A stretch of 64,000 bases of DNA from Curtobacterium sp. MCJR17_020. Lineage in GTDB: Bacteria; Actinomycetota; Actinomycetes; Actinomycetales; Microbacteriaceae. The DNA is taken from assembly GCF_003234365.2 (NCBI RefSeq), contig NZ_CP126260.1, positions 744,001-808,000 of the forward strand, written 5' to 3'. This document shows positions 7,329 through 14,787 of this stretch, in pieces. The position numbers and the translations under genes are program-made. The notes under the pieces are model-generated. The model was not told the DNA's origin. It searched no databases and worked only from the letters and a program-made list of their open reading frames with translations. Position 1 is the stretch's first letter; the number at the start of each line of letters is the position of its first letter.

Positions 7329-8828
7329 CTACCGCGCCGCTGACAGCCTGGTGTCGGCGGCGGGATCGACCGTCGGGTCTTCGAGGGGGAAGGCTGCTCC
7401 GGATTCGATCTGCGCCCGGTAGTACGGCAACCACTTCGACTGGTTCACGGCGACCGCGGCGACCAGACGTCCGTCACGGCCGAACGTGACCACAGCGGAT
7501 CGCTCTTCGAGGGATCCTTGTGTGACCTGTGCGGTGTCGGCGATCGCCGGCTCTCCCGCCGCTTTGAGCACCTGCCCGAACTGCGTCGTCCAGAACACCG
7601 GCACGTCCCGATGGGGTGTGTCCGTACCGTGCACCATGTTCCGCGCTGCGGTCTCGGCCTGTCCGACGGCGGCGCCCCAGTGTTCACTCGTCCACACGCC
7701 GGGCCCGGCAAGGGGGTTCGGGTGCCGGGCGATGTCCCCGGCGACGAACACGTCGAGCAGGGGCTGCCCGTCGGTGCCGAGGGCGTGCTGGGCAGCGTCG
7801 CAGAGCACACCCCCGTCGTCACTCGCGACGCCGGATCCGGCGAGCCATTCGTTGTTCGGGACGGCGCCGATCGCGACGACGGCCACATCGACGTCGATCG
7901 TTGAGCCGTCGGTGAGCTGCGCTGCGGTGAGCCGTCCCTCGTCGTCACCGAGCACGGCGGTGACGCCGGTGCCGGTCCGGAGATCGACGTCGTGCTCGCG
8001 GTGGAGCGCACGCATCATCTCGCCGACGGCCGTCCCGAAGAGTTTCGCCATGGGTGCCGGCCCACGGTCGACGACGGTGACGGGGATGCCGAGGCTGCTG
8101 CAGGAGGAGGCGATCTCACCGCCGGTGAAGCCGCCGCCGATCACCAGCACCCTCGTGGTGCGGTCCGTCAGTCGTTCGCGGATCGCGGCCGCGTCATCGG
8201 CGGTGCGGAGCACGAAGACACCGTCCAGCGCTGCTTCGGCGGTGACGGGCCAGGGGCGGGAACGACGGCCGGTGGCGATCAGCAGGCGGTCGTAGTCGAC
8301 TCGCGCACCGTTCTGCAGGAGTACCTGCCTGGCTCCGGTGGCGAGGGACGTGGCAGTGTTACCGAGCCGCCAGTCGACATCGAGGTCCGCGGCGTGCGGC
8401 AACCGTGTCGAGGTGGTGCCGGCAACGCCCGTGAGCACCTGTTTCGACAGCGGCGGACGGTCGTAGGGCAGGTGCGGCTCGTCACCGAGCACGGTGATCG
8501 TGCCGGTGAACCCGGAGGTGCGGAGCGTCTCGGCTGCAGTCAGACCAGCCAGCGACGCACCGACGATGACGACTCGTCCGTCCGCGGTGAGCGGAGCGTG
8601 CACCGGTTCAGCGGTGTCGGCTGCTCGTACCGGCAGACGTGCGCCCCCGACACGGATCGCCTGGACGGGGCACGCGGCTGCGGACTGCAGCACCCGGAAC
8701 CGTTCGGCGTCGGAGGGATTGGGGTTGTAGGCGAGTGCTTCCTCGCCCTCGAACCGGAACACCCCCGGCGCGAGGAAGCAGCACTGCGCATAGCTCTGGC
8801 ATTTCGTCATGTCGACCGCGATCTCCAC
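7329..8828 (-). CDS. Ferredoxin fused to FAD-dependent ferredoxin reductase
   Basis: A 499-residue fusion. Residues 1-65 form a small actinobacterial [3Fe-4S]-type ferredoxin: Cys10, Cys16 and Cys53 in VDMTKCQSYAQCCFLAPG and AAACPVQAI. Residues from about 85 onward are a two-dinucleotide-domain reductase, with FAD motif VIVGASLAGLTAAE and NAD(P) motif VLVIGGGFTGGEIAS, then a reductase C-terminal domain. GTG at 8828 was chosen over an upstream in-frame start because GGGAGG sits a few bases before it and the ferredoxin begins exactly there. It is the first gene of an operon with the P450. The fusion puts the whole electron chain NAD(P)H-FAD-FeS-P450 in two polypeptides. A palindromic operator lies about 86 bases upstream. 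Confidence 0.93.
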   Translation of the reverse strand: MEIAVDMTKCQSYAQCCFLAPGVFRFEGEEALAYNPNPSDAERFRVLQSAAACPVQAIRVGGARLPVRAADTAEPVHAPLTADGRVVIVGASLAGLTAAETLRTSGFTGTITVLGDEPHLPYDRPPLSKQVLTGVAGTTSTRLPHAADLDVDWRLGNTATSLATGARQVLLQNGARVDYDRLLIATGRRSRPWPVTAEAALDGVFVLRTADDAAAIRERLTDRTTRVLVIGGGFTGGEIASSCSSLGIPVTVVDRGPAPMAKLFGTAVGEMMRALHREHDVDLRTGTGVTAVLGDDEGRLTAAQLTDGSTIDVDVAVVAIGAVPNNEWLAGSGVASDDGGVLCDAAQHALGTDGQPLLDVFVAGDIARHPNPLAGPGVWTSEHWGAAVGQAETAARNMVHGTDTPHRDVPVFWTTQFGQVLKAAGEPAIADTAQVTQGSLEERSAVVTFGRDGRLVAAVAVNQSKWLPYYRAQIESGAAFPLEDPTVDPAADTRLSAAR

Positions 8829-8913
8829 GAAGACCTCCCGGGCTCTCGTTGTGGGACGTCTCCATCGTCCGCGGCGCACCACTTGGTGTCGTCCGCGGTC
8901 GCGGTAGTCCGAT

Positions 8914-8929
8914 CACTGCGATCGCAGTA
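8914..8929. promoter_or_regulatory. Candidate operator, TACTGCG palindrome site 1
   Basis: CACTGCGATCGCAGTA contains the perfect 14-bp palindrome ACTGCGATCGCAGT. It lies about 86 bases before the ferredoxin-reductase start. The same motif occurs upstream of three other transcription units (14219, 15444, 19155), so it is proposed as a shared binding site, possibly for the LuxR-family regulator encoded at 16670. Confidence 0.6.
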
Positions 8930-9017
8930 CGACGGGCGCGCCCACATCTGCTGGCGTGATGACCGGATGCAGTTGCGAGGCCCGCCGGCCCGCCGGCCCT
9001 CCGCACGAAGCGGTGGA

Positions 9018-9047
9018 CGATCGATCGATCGATCGAACGAACGAACG
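9018..9047. repeat. Tetranucleotide repeat (CGAT)4(CGAA)3
   Basis: Four CGAT units run directly into three CGAA units. The tract sits in the 240-base gap between the CPBP gene's stop and the ferredoxin-reductase promoter. It could slip in replication, but no reading frame uses it. Confidence 0.8.
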
Positions 9048-9068
9048 CAGTGCGCAGTGCCGCCCCGC

Positions 9069-9821
9069 TCAGGAACTCGTGGCGGCTCCGATGATCGCGC
9101 CGGTGAAGAGCACCCAGTCGTTGATGATGTGTGCGCCGGTGCTGACCGCGATGCTCTTCGTGCGGATGTACGCGAGCGTGAGGACCAGTCGTGCGACGCC
9201 GATGATCAGGAACGCCTGCGCGAAGTTCCACCCGTAGGTCGGCAGGTGCGCTGCACCGAACCAGATCGCGGTCGCGAGCCAGGCGATGAGGATGCCCTGG
9301 GTGCGGGTGAGTCCGATGCGGTGGCACAACGCCATGACCGCCAGGAACGGCAGGATGGTGAAGAGCTCTTCGCCCAGCAGCTGGATCGCGGTCCCGACGT
9401 AGAACGCGACGACCTCACCCGCGCCGTGGATGCCGTCGGTCGCGGTGTTGGCGTTGGTGCCGAAGACCGCCTTCACGATGATCCCGACCGTGAACGACAC
9501 GATGAGGCTGAGGATCGCGAAGACGATCATGGTGCCGAAGTCGCGTGCGGTGGTGCGTTGGAAGATGCGCGCCCAGTGTCGTCTCGTGAAGGCGATGAGG
9601 ACGGCGAGCATGATCGCGGTGAAGAGGAACCGTGGCACGAGCGACTGGATGTTGTCCGCCGCCGGGTAGAAGCTCAGCACGGTGATGCCAGCCACGCACG
9701 CGACGATGATCGTCACCCACTGCCATGCGGGGATCCGGATCGGGTCCCCGTCGTAGAACGGGAAGTCCCGACCGTCTGCTCGTTCGATCGCCCTGCCGTA
9801 GCGCCGAGCATCTGTGGCCAT
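9069..9821 (-). CDS. CPBP family intramembrane metalloprotease-like protein
   Basis: A 250-residue integral membrane protein with about eight hydrophobic segments. The CPBP (CAAX protease / bacteriocin-processing, ABI) motifs appear in order: GEELFTILPF with the paired Glu, WFGAAHL with the FxxxH-type His, and HIINDWV near the C-terminus. In the family these residues bind zinc or form the glutamyl active site. Motif 1 lacks the usual Arg a few residues after EE, so activity may differ. ATG at 9821 is preceded by GAGGGGGAA. Longer upstream reading is an artefact of high GC. Function in this host is unknown; relatives act in prenyl-protein processing or bacteriocin immunity. Confidence 0.85.
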   Translation of the reverse strand: MATDARRYGRAIERADGRDFPFYDGDPIRIPAWQWVTIIVACVAGITVLSFYPAADNIQSLVPRFLFTAIMLAVLIAFTRRHWARIFQRTTARDFGTMIVFAILSLIVSFTVGIIVKAVFGTNANTATDGIHGAGEVVAFYVGTAIQLLGEELFTILPFLAVMALCHRIGLTRTQGILIAWLATAIWFGAAHLPTYGWNFAQAFLIIGVARLVLTLAYIRTKSIAVSTGAHIINDWVLFTGAIIGAATSS

Positions 9822-9898
9822 GGTGTTCCCCCTCGTACGTTGCATCGCCCTGGGTCGCGACTCGTCTCCGCCGAAAGCTACCAGCGGGCACGGCGCCC

Positions 9899-10876
9899 TC
9901 ACACCGTCAGCTGCACACTGACCTCCCACAGCCGCCGAGCGTCGTCGGCGTCGAGCATCGCCGAGTTGGCGTCCGACGGGATGCTGTCCGCGGTGAGTGG
10001 CCGGACCTCGTCGTCGACCACGGCGACGTCGCTGTCCTTCAGGTAGACCCCGCCGACGCCATCGAGTAGCGGGCTCGCGGCACCGAACACGAGGGTCGCC
10101 GCCCCCTGCTCGATCGTCTTCTTGCCGTGTTCGGGGTCGATGACCGTCGCGCCGTCCTCGTCGACCAGCCCCTGCTCGCGGTACGAGGCGATCCGGGAAT
10201 CGTCGTGTGGGCCGGGGCCGATGATCACCCCGGGGTGCGCGGCGAAGGAACGGATGCCCCGGTCGGCGTACCGACGGTCGAGTTCGACCGTGAACAGCAC
10301 GTTCGCCCGCTTGGACTGCCCGTAGGCGGCGGACGCGTCGTAGCCGCTGGCGAACGCCGGGTCGTCCCACCGGATCTGCCCGAAGCGGGCGGCGCCGGAC
10401 GTGACGTTCAGGACCCGCGCACCACGGGCCTCCAGCAGGGAAGGGAGGAGCGCTCGCGTGAGCCGGAAGTGCCCGAGGTGGGACGTCGAGAACGACAGCT
10501 CGTTGCCGCGGGCGTCGAGCCGCCGGTCCGGGGTGAAGAGCATCGCGGCGTTGTTCACCAGGGCGTGGAGCGGGCGTCCGGAGGCCGTCCAGCGTGCGGC
10601 GAAGGCGTCGATCGACGCCGGGTCGGCCAGGTCGAGCTGCTCGACCCGGACGCCGGGGATGCCGGCGACGGCGGCGCTCGCGCGGTCGGTGTCGCGGGAC
10701 GCGACGGTGACGGCGGCGCCAGCGGCTGCGAGGGCGCGGCTGGCCTCGCGTCCGAGGCGGCCGTGACCGCCCGTGACGACGACGTTGCGCCCGGTCAGGT
10801 CGACGCCGTCGAGGACGTCGGTGGCGGTGGACGACGCGGTGAAGGGGGTGGGGAGCGGGTGCTGGTCGGTGATCAC
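9899..10876 (-). CDS. Short-chain dehydrogenase/reductase
   Basis: A 325-residue Rossmann-fold oxidoreductase of the retinol-dehydrogenase-like SDR type. TGGHGRLG (nucleotide binding), NNAAM, an Asn/Ser region VLNVTSG and the catalytic YGQSK are all present. The GTG start overlaps the stop of the upstream hydrolase (GTGA) and has a strong AAGGAGG ahead of it, so the two genes are translated from one mRNA. A long apparent N-terminal extension running through the hydrolase gene in another frame is a GC artefact. Substrate unknown. Probably repressed by the divergent TetR protein at 11977. Confidence 0.92.
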   Translation of the reverse strand: MITDQHPLPTPFTASSTATDVLDGVDLTGRNVVVTGGHGRLGREASRALAAAGAAVTVASRDTDRASAAVAGIPGVRVEQLDLADPASIDAFAARWTASGRPLHALVNNAAMLFTPDRRLDARGNELSFSTSHLGHFRLTRALLPSLLEARGARVLNVTSGAARFGQIRWDDPAFASGYDASAAYGQSKRANVLFTVELDRRYADRGIRSFAAHPGVIIGPGPHDDSRIASYREQGLVDEDGATVIDPEHGKKTIEQGAATLVFGAASPLLDGVGGVYLKDSDVAVVDDEVRPLTADSIPSDANSAMLDADDARRLWEVSVQLTV

Positions 10877-11844
10877 GAGTGGTCCTCCTTGGAGTCGATG
10901 TGGCCGACGGCGTCGACGTGGCCGACGGCGTCGATGTGGCCGACTGCGTCGCCGGCTTCGGCAGAGGCGATGGCGTCGGCCACTGCGGACCACGCGTCGT
11001 CGTCGAGTCCGAGCGAGGTCCGGAGGAACGCCGTGGTGGTGCGGCGGACCAGGTCCACGCGCTCGGGGCTCTCGTCGGTCGTGGCGGTGGACGCGTAGTC
11101 CTGGATGCCGCCGAGCAGGTGCTCGCCGCCGTGCACGGTCACCAGGTGCCGGGCGCCGGGGCTGTGGTGGTAGACGTCGGTGAACCAGTCCGGCCCGCGG
11201 GTCGAGAGCTGGGACTGGTCGTGGTCGCCGGCGACGACGAGCGACGGGGTGCGCAGCTGGCTGAAGTCCGGGCTCATGAAGGGGAAGTGCTCCTGCGCGA
11301 ACGGTGTCAGGTCGGCTCCACCGATTCCGGTGGTGGAGAGCAGGACCCCGGCGCGCACGCGGTGGTCGGTGCGGTCCTCGCCGGGCTGTCCGTCCGACCC
11401 GATCACCCGGGCGCCGAGGAGCATGCCGACGGACTGGCCGCCCCACGAGTGCCCGGCGACCGCCAGGTTCGCCTGGTCGACACGTCCGGCGAGGCCGGGG
11501 ACGGCGGCGACGAGGACGTCGAGGTCGTCGATGACCCGCTCGAGGTCGTCGACCCGGGTCTGCCAGATCGTCGGGTAGCGCGGGTCGTCGAGCGTCAGGC
11601 CGTACTGCGTCGAGTCGAGGAACGTGGGTTGGACGACGACGAACCCGCCCGCGGTCCAGTGGTCGACGAGCGGGTCGCCGCCGGTCATCGACTGGCCGAA
11701 GCCGTGGGCGAAGACGATCACGGGCAGGTCGGCGCCCGTGATCGGCGCGGTGACGCGGACCTCGAGGTCGTGGCCGCGTGACGGCGCGGGCAGGGTGACG
11801 GGGCGCACGCTGATCACCTGGGGGTGCGGTGCTGTTGCTGGCAT
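10873..11844 (-). CDS. Alpha/beta hydrolase (chlorophyllase/PET-hydrolase-like fold)
   Basis: A 323-residue cytosolic serine hydrolase. The oxyanion-hole region is VFAHGFGQSMTGG, the nucleophile elbow is AGHSWGGQS, an acidic residue follows in VVAGDHDQSQ, and the catalytic His is probably in VHGGEHLLGG. The C-terminus ends in a repetitive tail in which DAVGH(I/V) occurs three times, encoded by 18-bp tandem repeats at about 10894-10953; this looks like a slippage expansion with no role in the fold. The gene is first in an operon with an SDR and is divergent from a TetR regulator, with two operator-like repeats between them. Confidence 0.9.
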   Translation of the reverse strand: MPATAPHPQVISVRPVTLPAPSRGHDLEVRVTAPITGADLPVIVFAHGFGQSMTGGDPLVDHWTAGGFVVVQPTFLDSTQYGLTLDDPRYPTIWQTRVDDLERVIDDLDVLVAAVPGLAGRVDQANLAVAGHSWGGQSVGMLLGARVIGSDGQPGEDRTDHRVRAGVLLSTTGIGGADLTPFAQEHFPFMSPDFSQLRTPSLVVAGDHDQSQLSTRGPDWFTDVYHHSPGARHLVTVHGGEHLLGGIQDYASTATTDESPERVDLVRRTTTAFLRTSLGLDDDAWSAVADAIASAEAGDAVGHIDAVGHVDAVGHIDSKEDHS

Positions 11845-11873
11845 CGGGAGTCCTTCCGGAAGCGGACGTCACT

Positions 11874-11945
11874 CGAAACGGAGCGACGTTCCGGAACGAT
11901 ACGGAACAGTGCTCCGGATTGCAAGCGAAACGGATCGCCGTTCCG
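11874..11945. promoter_or_regulatory. Paired operator-like repeats between hydrolase operon and tetR
   Basis: Two near-identical 20-mers lie in the divergent promoter gap: CGAAACGGAGCGACGTTCCG at 11874-11893 and CGAAACGGATCGCCGTTCCG at 11926-11945. Each is itself an imperfect inverted repeat (CGAAACG / CGTTCCG arms, six-base spacer). Between them lie more GGAAC/GTTCC half sites, including the palindrome GTTCCGGAAC at 11888-11897. This is the expected layout for a TetR protein controlling both directions. Confidence 0.6.
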
Positions 11946-11976
11946 TTCCGAGGCCGGGCCATGCGATGATCGGGGG

Positions 11977-12612
11977 ATGAGCCCGCCGTCGAACGACACC
12001 GCGCCGTCGGACGACACCGCGCCACCCCGGCGTCGCCGCGACGTCGAACGGAACGAGCGGACGATCCTCGACGCCGCGGCCGGTGTCTTCGCCGCGTCCG
12101 GCGTCGGTGCGCCGGTGCGCGAGGTCGCTGCCGCCGCCGGCGTGGGAGTGGGCACGCTCTACCGGCACTTCCCGACCCGCTCGGACCTGGTCGTCGCCGT
12201 CTACCGGCACCAGATCGAGGCCCTGGCGGAGGCCGGCCCCGTGCTGCTCGCCTCGGCGCCGACCGCGTTCGACGCGATCCTGCGCTGGGTGCACCAGTTC
12301 GTCGACTTCCTCGGCACGAAGCACGGCCTGGCGCGGGTGTGGGAGGGCGACGCCGACGGCTTCACCGCGCTGCACACGCTGTTCGTCGACGAGCTCGTCC
12401 CGGTGTTGGGCCGCATGCTCGACGACGCTCGCGCGTCCGGCGAGGTGGTCGCGTCGGTGTCGCCGTACCAGCTGCTCCGCGCCGTCGGCGACCTGGTCGC
12501 GTGGAGCCCCCAGGACCCCGACTACGACGTGCGGACGATCGTGACGCTGCTGGTCACCGGCCTGCGGCAGGCGCAGCCGCCGGTCACCCCCGCGCCGACG
12601 ACCGACGCGTAG
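11977..12612 (+). CDS. TetR family transcriptional regulator
   Basis: A 211-residue regulator. The N-terminal helix-turn-helix reads DAAAGVFAASGVGAPVREVA then AAGVGVGTLYRHFPTRSDLV, the TetR recognition motif; the rest is an all-helical ligand domain with the SBP-like WVHQFVDFLGTKHGL stretch. ATG at 11977 follows GGGG; an in-frame extension upstream crosses the operator region and was rejected. It is transcribed away from the hydrolase-SDR operon, so autoregulation and control of that operon are likely. The ligand is unknown. Confidence 0.92.
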   Translation: MSPPSNDTAPSDDTAPPRRRRDVERNERTILDAAAGVFAASGVGAPVREVAAAAGVGVGTLYRHFPTRSDLVVAVYRHQIEALAEAGPVLLASAPTAFDAILRWVHQFVDFLGTKHGLARVWEGDADGFTALHTLFVDELVPVLGRMLDDARASGEVVASVSPYQLLRAVGDLVAWSPQDPDYDVRTIVTLLVTGLRQAQPPVTPAPTTDA

Positions 12613-12668
12613 CGCGCCGGAGACCCACGCGAAGCGCGCCGGAGGCCGACGCGGAGCGCGCCCGGTCA
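12605..12668. repeat. Three tandem 22-bp repeats between convergent stops
   Basis: ACGCGnAGCGCGCCGGAG-like units begin at 12605, 12627 and 12649 with a 22-base period. They bridge the tetR stop (12612) and the stop of the following convergent SDR gene (12666). Degenerate, GC-rich; possibly recombinogenic or slippage derived. Confidence 0.65.
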
Positions 12669-13496
12669 GACCGCGTGCAGCATCGCCACGCTCCGGTCCC
12701 ACAGTTCGCGCGCCAGGTCGGCGTCCTCGGCCTGCGCGTTCGGTGCCGCCACCTTGCGCTTCACGTAGTACTCGCCGGTCGGGTAGTCGCGACCGGGGGT
12801 GTTGTCCGCCAGGTACACGAGCGTGTCGGCGCCCTTCTCCGGGGTCGTCAGGAACACGTGGCGCAGGGGCGTGTGGTACACGAGGTACATCGGCGAGGTC
12901 TTGTCGTTCGAGAACCCGGTGCTGATCGTGCCGGGGTGGAACGCCGTCGACGTCACACCTCGGTCGCGGTACCGGCGGTCGAGTTCCTTGGTGAACAGGA
13001 TCTGTTCGAGCTTCGAGTCGCCGTAGGCCTTGGTGGCCCGGAAGTGCCGCTCGGCGTCGAGGTCGTCGATGTCGACGCGGCCGAAGAGCTTGTTCGCGAC
13101 GCTCGAGGTGTTGATGACCGTTCCGCCGGACGCGATGAGTCGGTCCATCAGCAACTCCGTGAGCAGGAACGGCGCCAGGTAGTTGACCTGGAACGTCAGC
13201 TCGTGACCGTCGACGGTGACCTGGCGGCCCGCGCTGAAGATGCCGCCGGCGTTGTTTGCCAGCACGTCGATCCGGGGGCAGCGTTCGAGCAGGTCGTCGG
13301 CGAGCCCCCGGACGCCGGACAGGTCCGAGAAGTCGGCCACGAAGTGGTCGACGCCGAGGTCGCGGGCGACCCGCTCGGTCTTCGCGGGGTTGCGACCGAC
13401 CACCACGACGTCGTTCCCGCGGCGGACGAGCTCCCGCGCAGCGGCGACGCCGATGCCGTCGCTGGCGCCGGTGATGACGATGGTCTTCGCGGCCAT
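12666..13496 (-). CDS. Short-chain dehydrogenase/reductase
   Basis: A 276-residue SDR. TGASDGIG binds the nucleotide, NNAGGIF follows, the catalytic serine region is VINTSSVANK and the catalytic pair is YGDSK. It resembles the retinol dehydrogenase-like SDRs, as does the one at 9899-10876, and the C-termini of both end in a similar ELW-S-V helix, suggesting paralogy. ATG at 13496 has GAGGAG at good spacing. Convergent with tetR; no partner gene is coupled to it. Confidence 0.92.
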   Translation of the reverse strand: MAAKTIVITGASDGIGVAAARELVRRGNDVVVVGRNPAKTERVARDLGVDHFVADFSDLSGVRGLADDLLERCPRIDVLANNAGGIFSAGRQVTVDGHELTFQVNYLAPFLLTELLMDRLIASGGTVINTSSVANKLFGRVDIDDLDAERHFRATKAYGDSKLEQILFTKELDRRYRDRGVTSTAFHPGTISTGFSNDKTSPMYLVYHTPLRHVFLTTPEKGADTLVYLADNTPGRDYPTGEYYVKRKVAAPNAQAEDADLARELWDRSVAMLHAV

Positions 13497-13571
13497 GGGT
13501 GCTCCTCGGGTCGGGGCGAGCGTGCGCTCGGCTCCGTCCGTCCTACAGGGTCGGCCCTGAACGGTGCACGT

Positions 13572-13619
13572 GACGGACGGGAGGCACACGGCGGGCCCGC
13601 CACGGGCCTCCCGTCCGCC
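13572..13619. terminator. GACGGGAGGC-family hairpin, copy 1
   Basis: GACGGACGGGAGGC and GCCTCCCGTCCG form long arms around a GC-rich loop region. It lies 13 bases past the stop of the minus-strand isochorismatase-like gene, where a terminator is expected. No clear T-tract. Related copies are at 19184, 20903, 26577, 30558, 39859 and 55856. Confidence 0.7.
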
Positions 13620-13632
13620 GCCCGGTTGCCGC

Positions 13633-14184
13633 TCAGGCCGCGCCCGGCCCCGCCAGGTCGGCTGTCTGCACGACGACGCCGAGGGCGGGGAACACCGACC
13701 GGAACCGGGCGGCGTGGGCGTCGGGGTCCGGGTCGTTGGTGGCGTCCTCGACGAGGACGACGTCGTAGCCCAGGTCGTACGCGGCCCGAGCCGTGGATTC
13801 GACGCCGAAGGTCGTCGCCTGGCCGACCACGACCACCTCGGTGACGCCGTCGGCGCGGAGCCGCTCGTCGAGGCCAGTGCCGGCGAAGGCGCTCCACCCG
13901 CCGCGGGTGAGGTTGCCGTCGTCGTCGGCCCGTTCGAGCAGCAGGGAGCCGTACGCGACCGGGGCCGGGCGGGGGCCGCCGCCGTACTGGGTGGCGCCTG
14001 CCGGGGTCGCGGCAGGGTCGTGGCGGATGAACACCACCGTGCCGCCGCCGCCACGGGTGGCGCGGGCGAGGGTCTCGACGTTGGCCACGACGGTCTCGAC
14101 GGGGTGGGTGCGCTGGTACGGCGCGGTCCCGGCCTGCAGGTCGACGACGATCAGGGCGGTGTGTTCGGTGCGGGTGCGGGTCAC
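13633..14184 (-). CDS. Isochorismatase-fold protein with degraded active site
   Basis: A 183-residue protein of the isochorismatase-like hydrolase fold. The Asp of the usual triad is kept (D15 in IVVDLQAG), but the Lys position reads LTRGGWSAF with Arg94, and the nucleophile position reads ATTFGVESTA with Gly127 where cysteine hydrolases have Cys. True isochorismatases (EntB, PhzD) also lack the Cys, but here Lys is changed too, so amidase activity is unlikely. GTG at 14184 was chosen because the fold starts right after it. A TACTGCG-type palindrome lies 35-50 bases upstream. It follows the two paralogous membrane-protein genes on the same strand. Confidence 0.8.
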   Translation of the reverse strand: MTRTRTEHTALIVVDLQAGTAPYQRTHPVETVVANVETLARATRGGGGTVVFIRHDPAATPAGATQYGGGPRPAPVAYGSLLLERADDDGNLTRGGWSAFAGTGLDERLRADGVTEVVVVGQATTFGVESTARAAYDLGYDVVLVEDATNDPDPDAHAARFRSVFPALGVVVQTADLAGPGAA

Positions 14185-14218
14185 CGGTCCAGGGTGCTCG
14201 ATCGTCGGGCGCGGCGCG

Positions 14219-14234
14219 TACTGCGTCCGCGGTA
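14219..14234. promoter_or_regulatory. Candidate operator, TACTGCG palindrome site 2 (one mismatch)
   Basis: TACTGCGTCCGCGGTA matches TACTGCG-NN-CGCAGTA except for one base. It sits 35-50 bases upstream of the isochorismatase-like start, nearly the same distance as the site before the histidine kinase. Weaker than the other three sites. Confidence 0.45.
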
Positions 14235-14246
14235 TCCTGCTCGCGT

Positions 14247-14771
14247 TCACCGGCCGGCCGGTGGGTGCGTGCACGCGTCGATCGCGGCGTACTCCCGGCT
14301 GAGTGCGGTCTGGTTCCGCTCGGTGCGCCACGACCGGATGCCGGGCGCTGCGGCCACGGCGGCGATCCACACGCCGGCACCGACGAGGACCGGCACGAGC
14401 GTCGGGTCTCCGCCGAGGGCGAGCAGACCGCCGAGCGCGACCGCCAGCACGGCGACCGCGGAACCCGCGGTGGCGACCACACCAGCCAACCGGGCCGGCT
14501 GCTGCTCGAGGGCGGCGATCCGGGCCAGCGCCCGCTCGGCACGACGCTCGAGGAGCGGTCGTGCCGGGTCTGGCCGGGTGCGCAGCCGCTGGAGCAGCAG
14601 GGACGTCGTGCCGAGCCGTCCGCCCTGCACGGTCACCGTCCAGCCGAACTGCTCCAGGGTGTGCCGGTGGAGCGGCACGAACGCGGTCGGTGCGTACAAC
14701 ACCCGGGTCTCCAGGTGGCGGGGGACCGGCGCGTGCAGGACAGCGTCTTCCCGGGCGATGGTGTTCGTCAT
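14247..14771 (-). CDS. Two-TM membrane protein, paralogue of the upstream gene
   Basis: A 174-residue protein. A soluble N-terminal part contains a FGWTVT motif, a helical stretch (RAERALARIAALEQQ) follows, and two hydrophobic segments lie at about residues 95-140. The C-terminus is cytosolic with SREYAAIDAC. Layout, the FGWT motif and the helix-2TM order match the gene immediately upstream (14788-15348), so the pair arose by duplication. No known family was recognised. The 16-base gap between the genes implies one transcript. Confidence 0.75.
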   Translation of the reverse strand: MTNTIAREDAVLHAPVPRHLETRVLYAPTAFVPLHRHTLEQFGWTVTVQGGRLGTTSLLLQRLRTRPDPARPLLERRAERALARIAALEQQPARLAGVVATAGSAVAVLAVALGGLLALGGDPTLVPVLVGAGVWIAAVAAAPGIRSWRTERNQTALSREYAAIDACTHPPAGR

Positions 14772-14787
14772 CGGGCTCGGCCCGCGC

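Noticed and set aside
9899..12025. 708-residue SDR with a long N-terminal extension
   Set aside because: The extension reads through the hydrolase gene in another frame as Arg/Pro-rich nonsense; GTG at 10876 with AAGGAGG is the true start.
13633..14184. Catalytically active nicotinamidase or cysteine hydrolase
   Set aside because: Both Lys and Cys of the triad are replaced, so this name would mislead.
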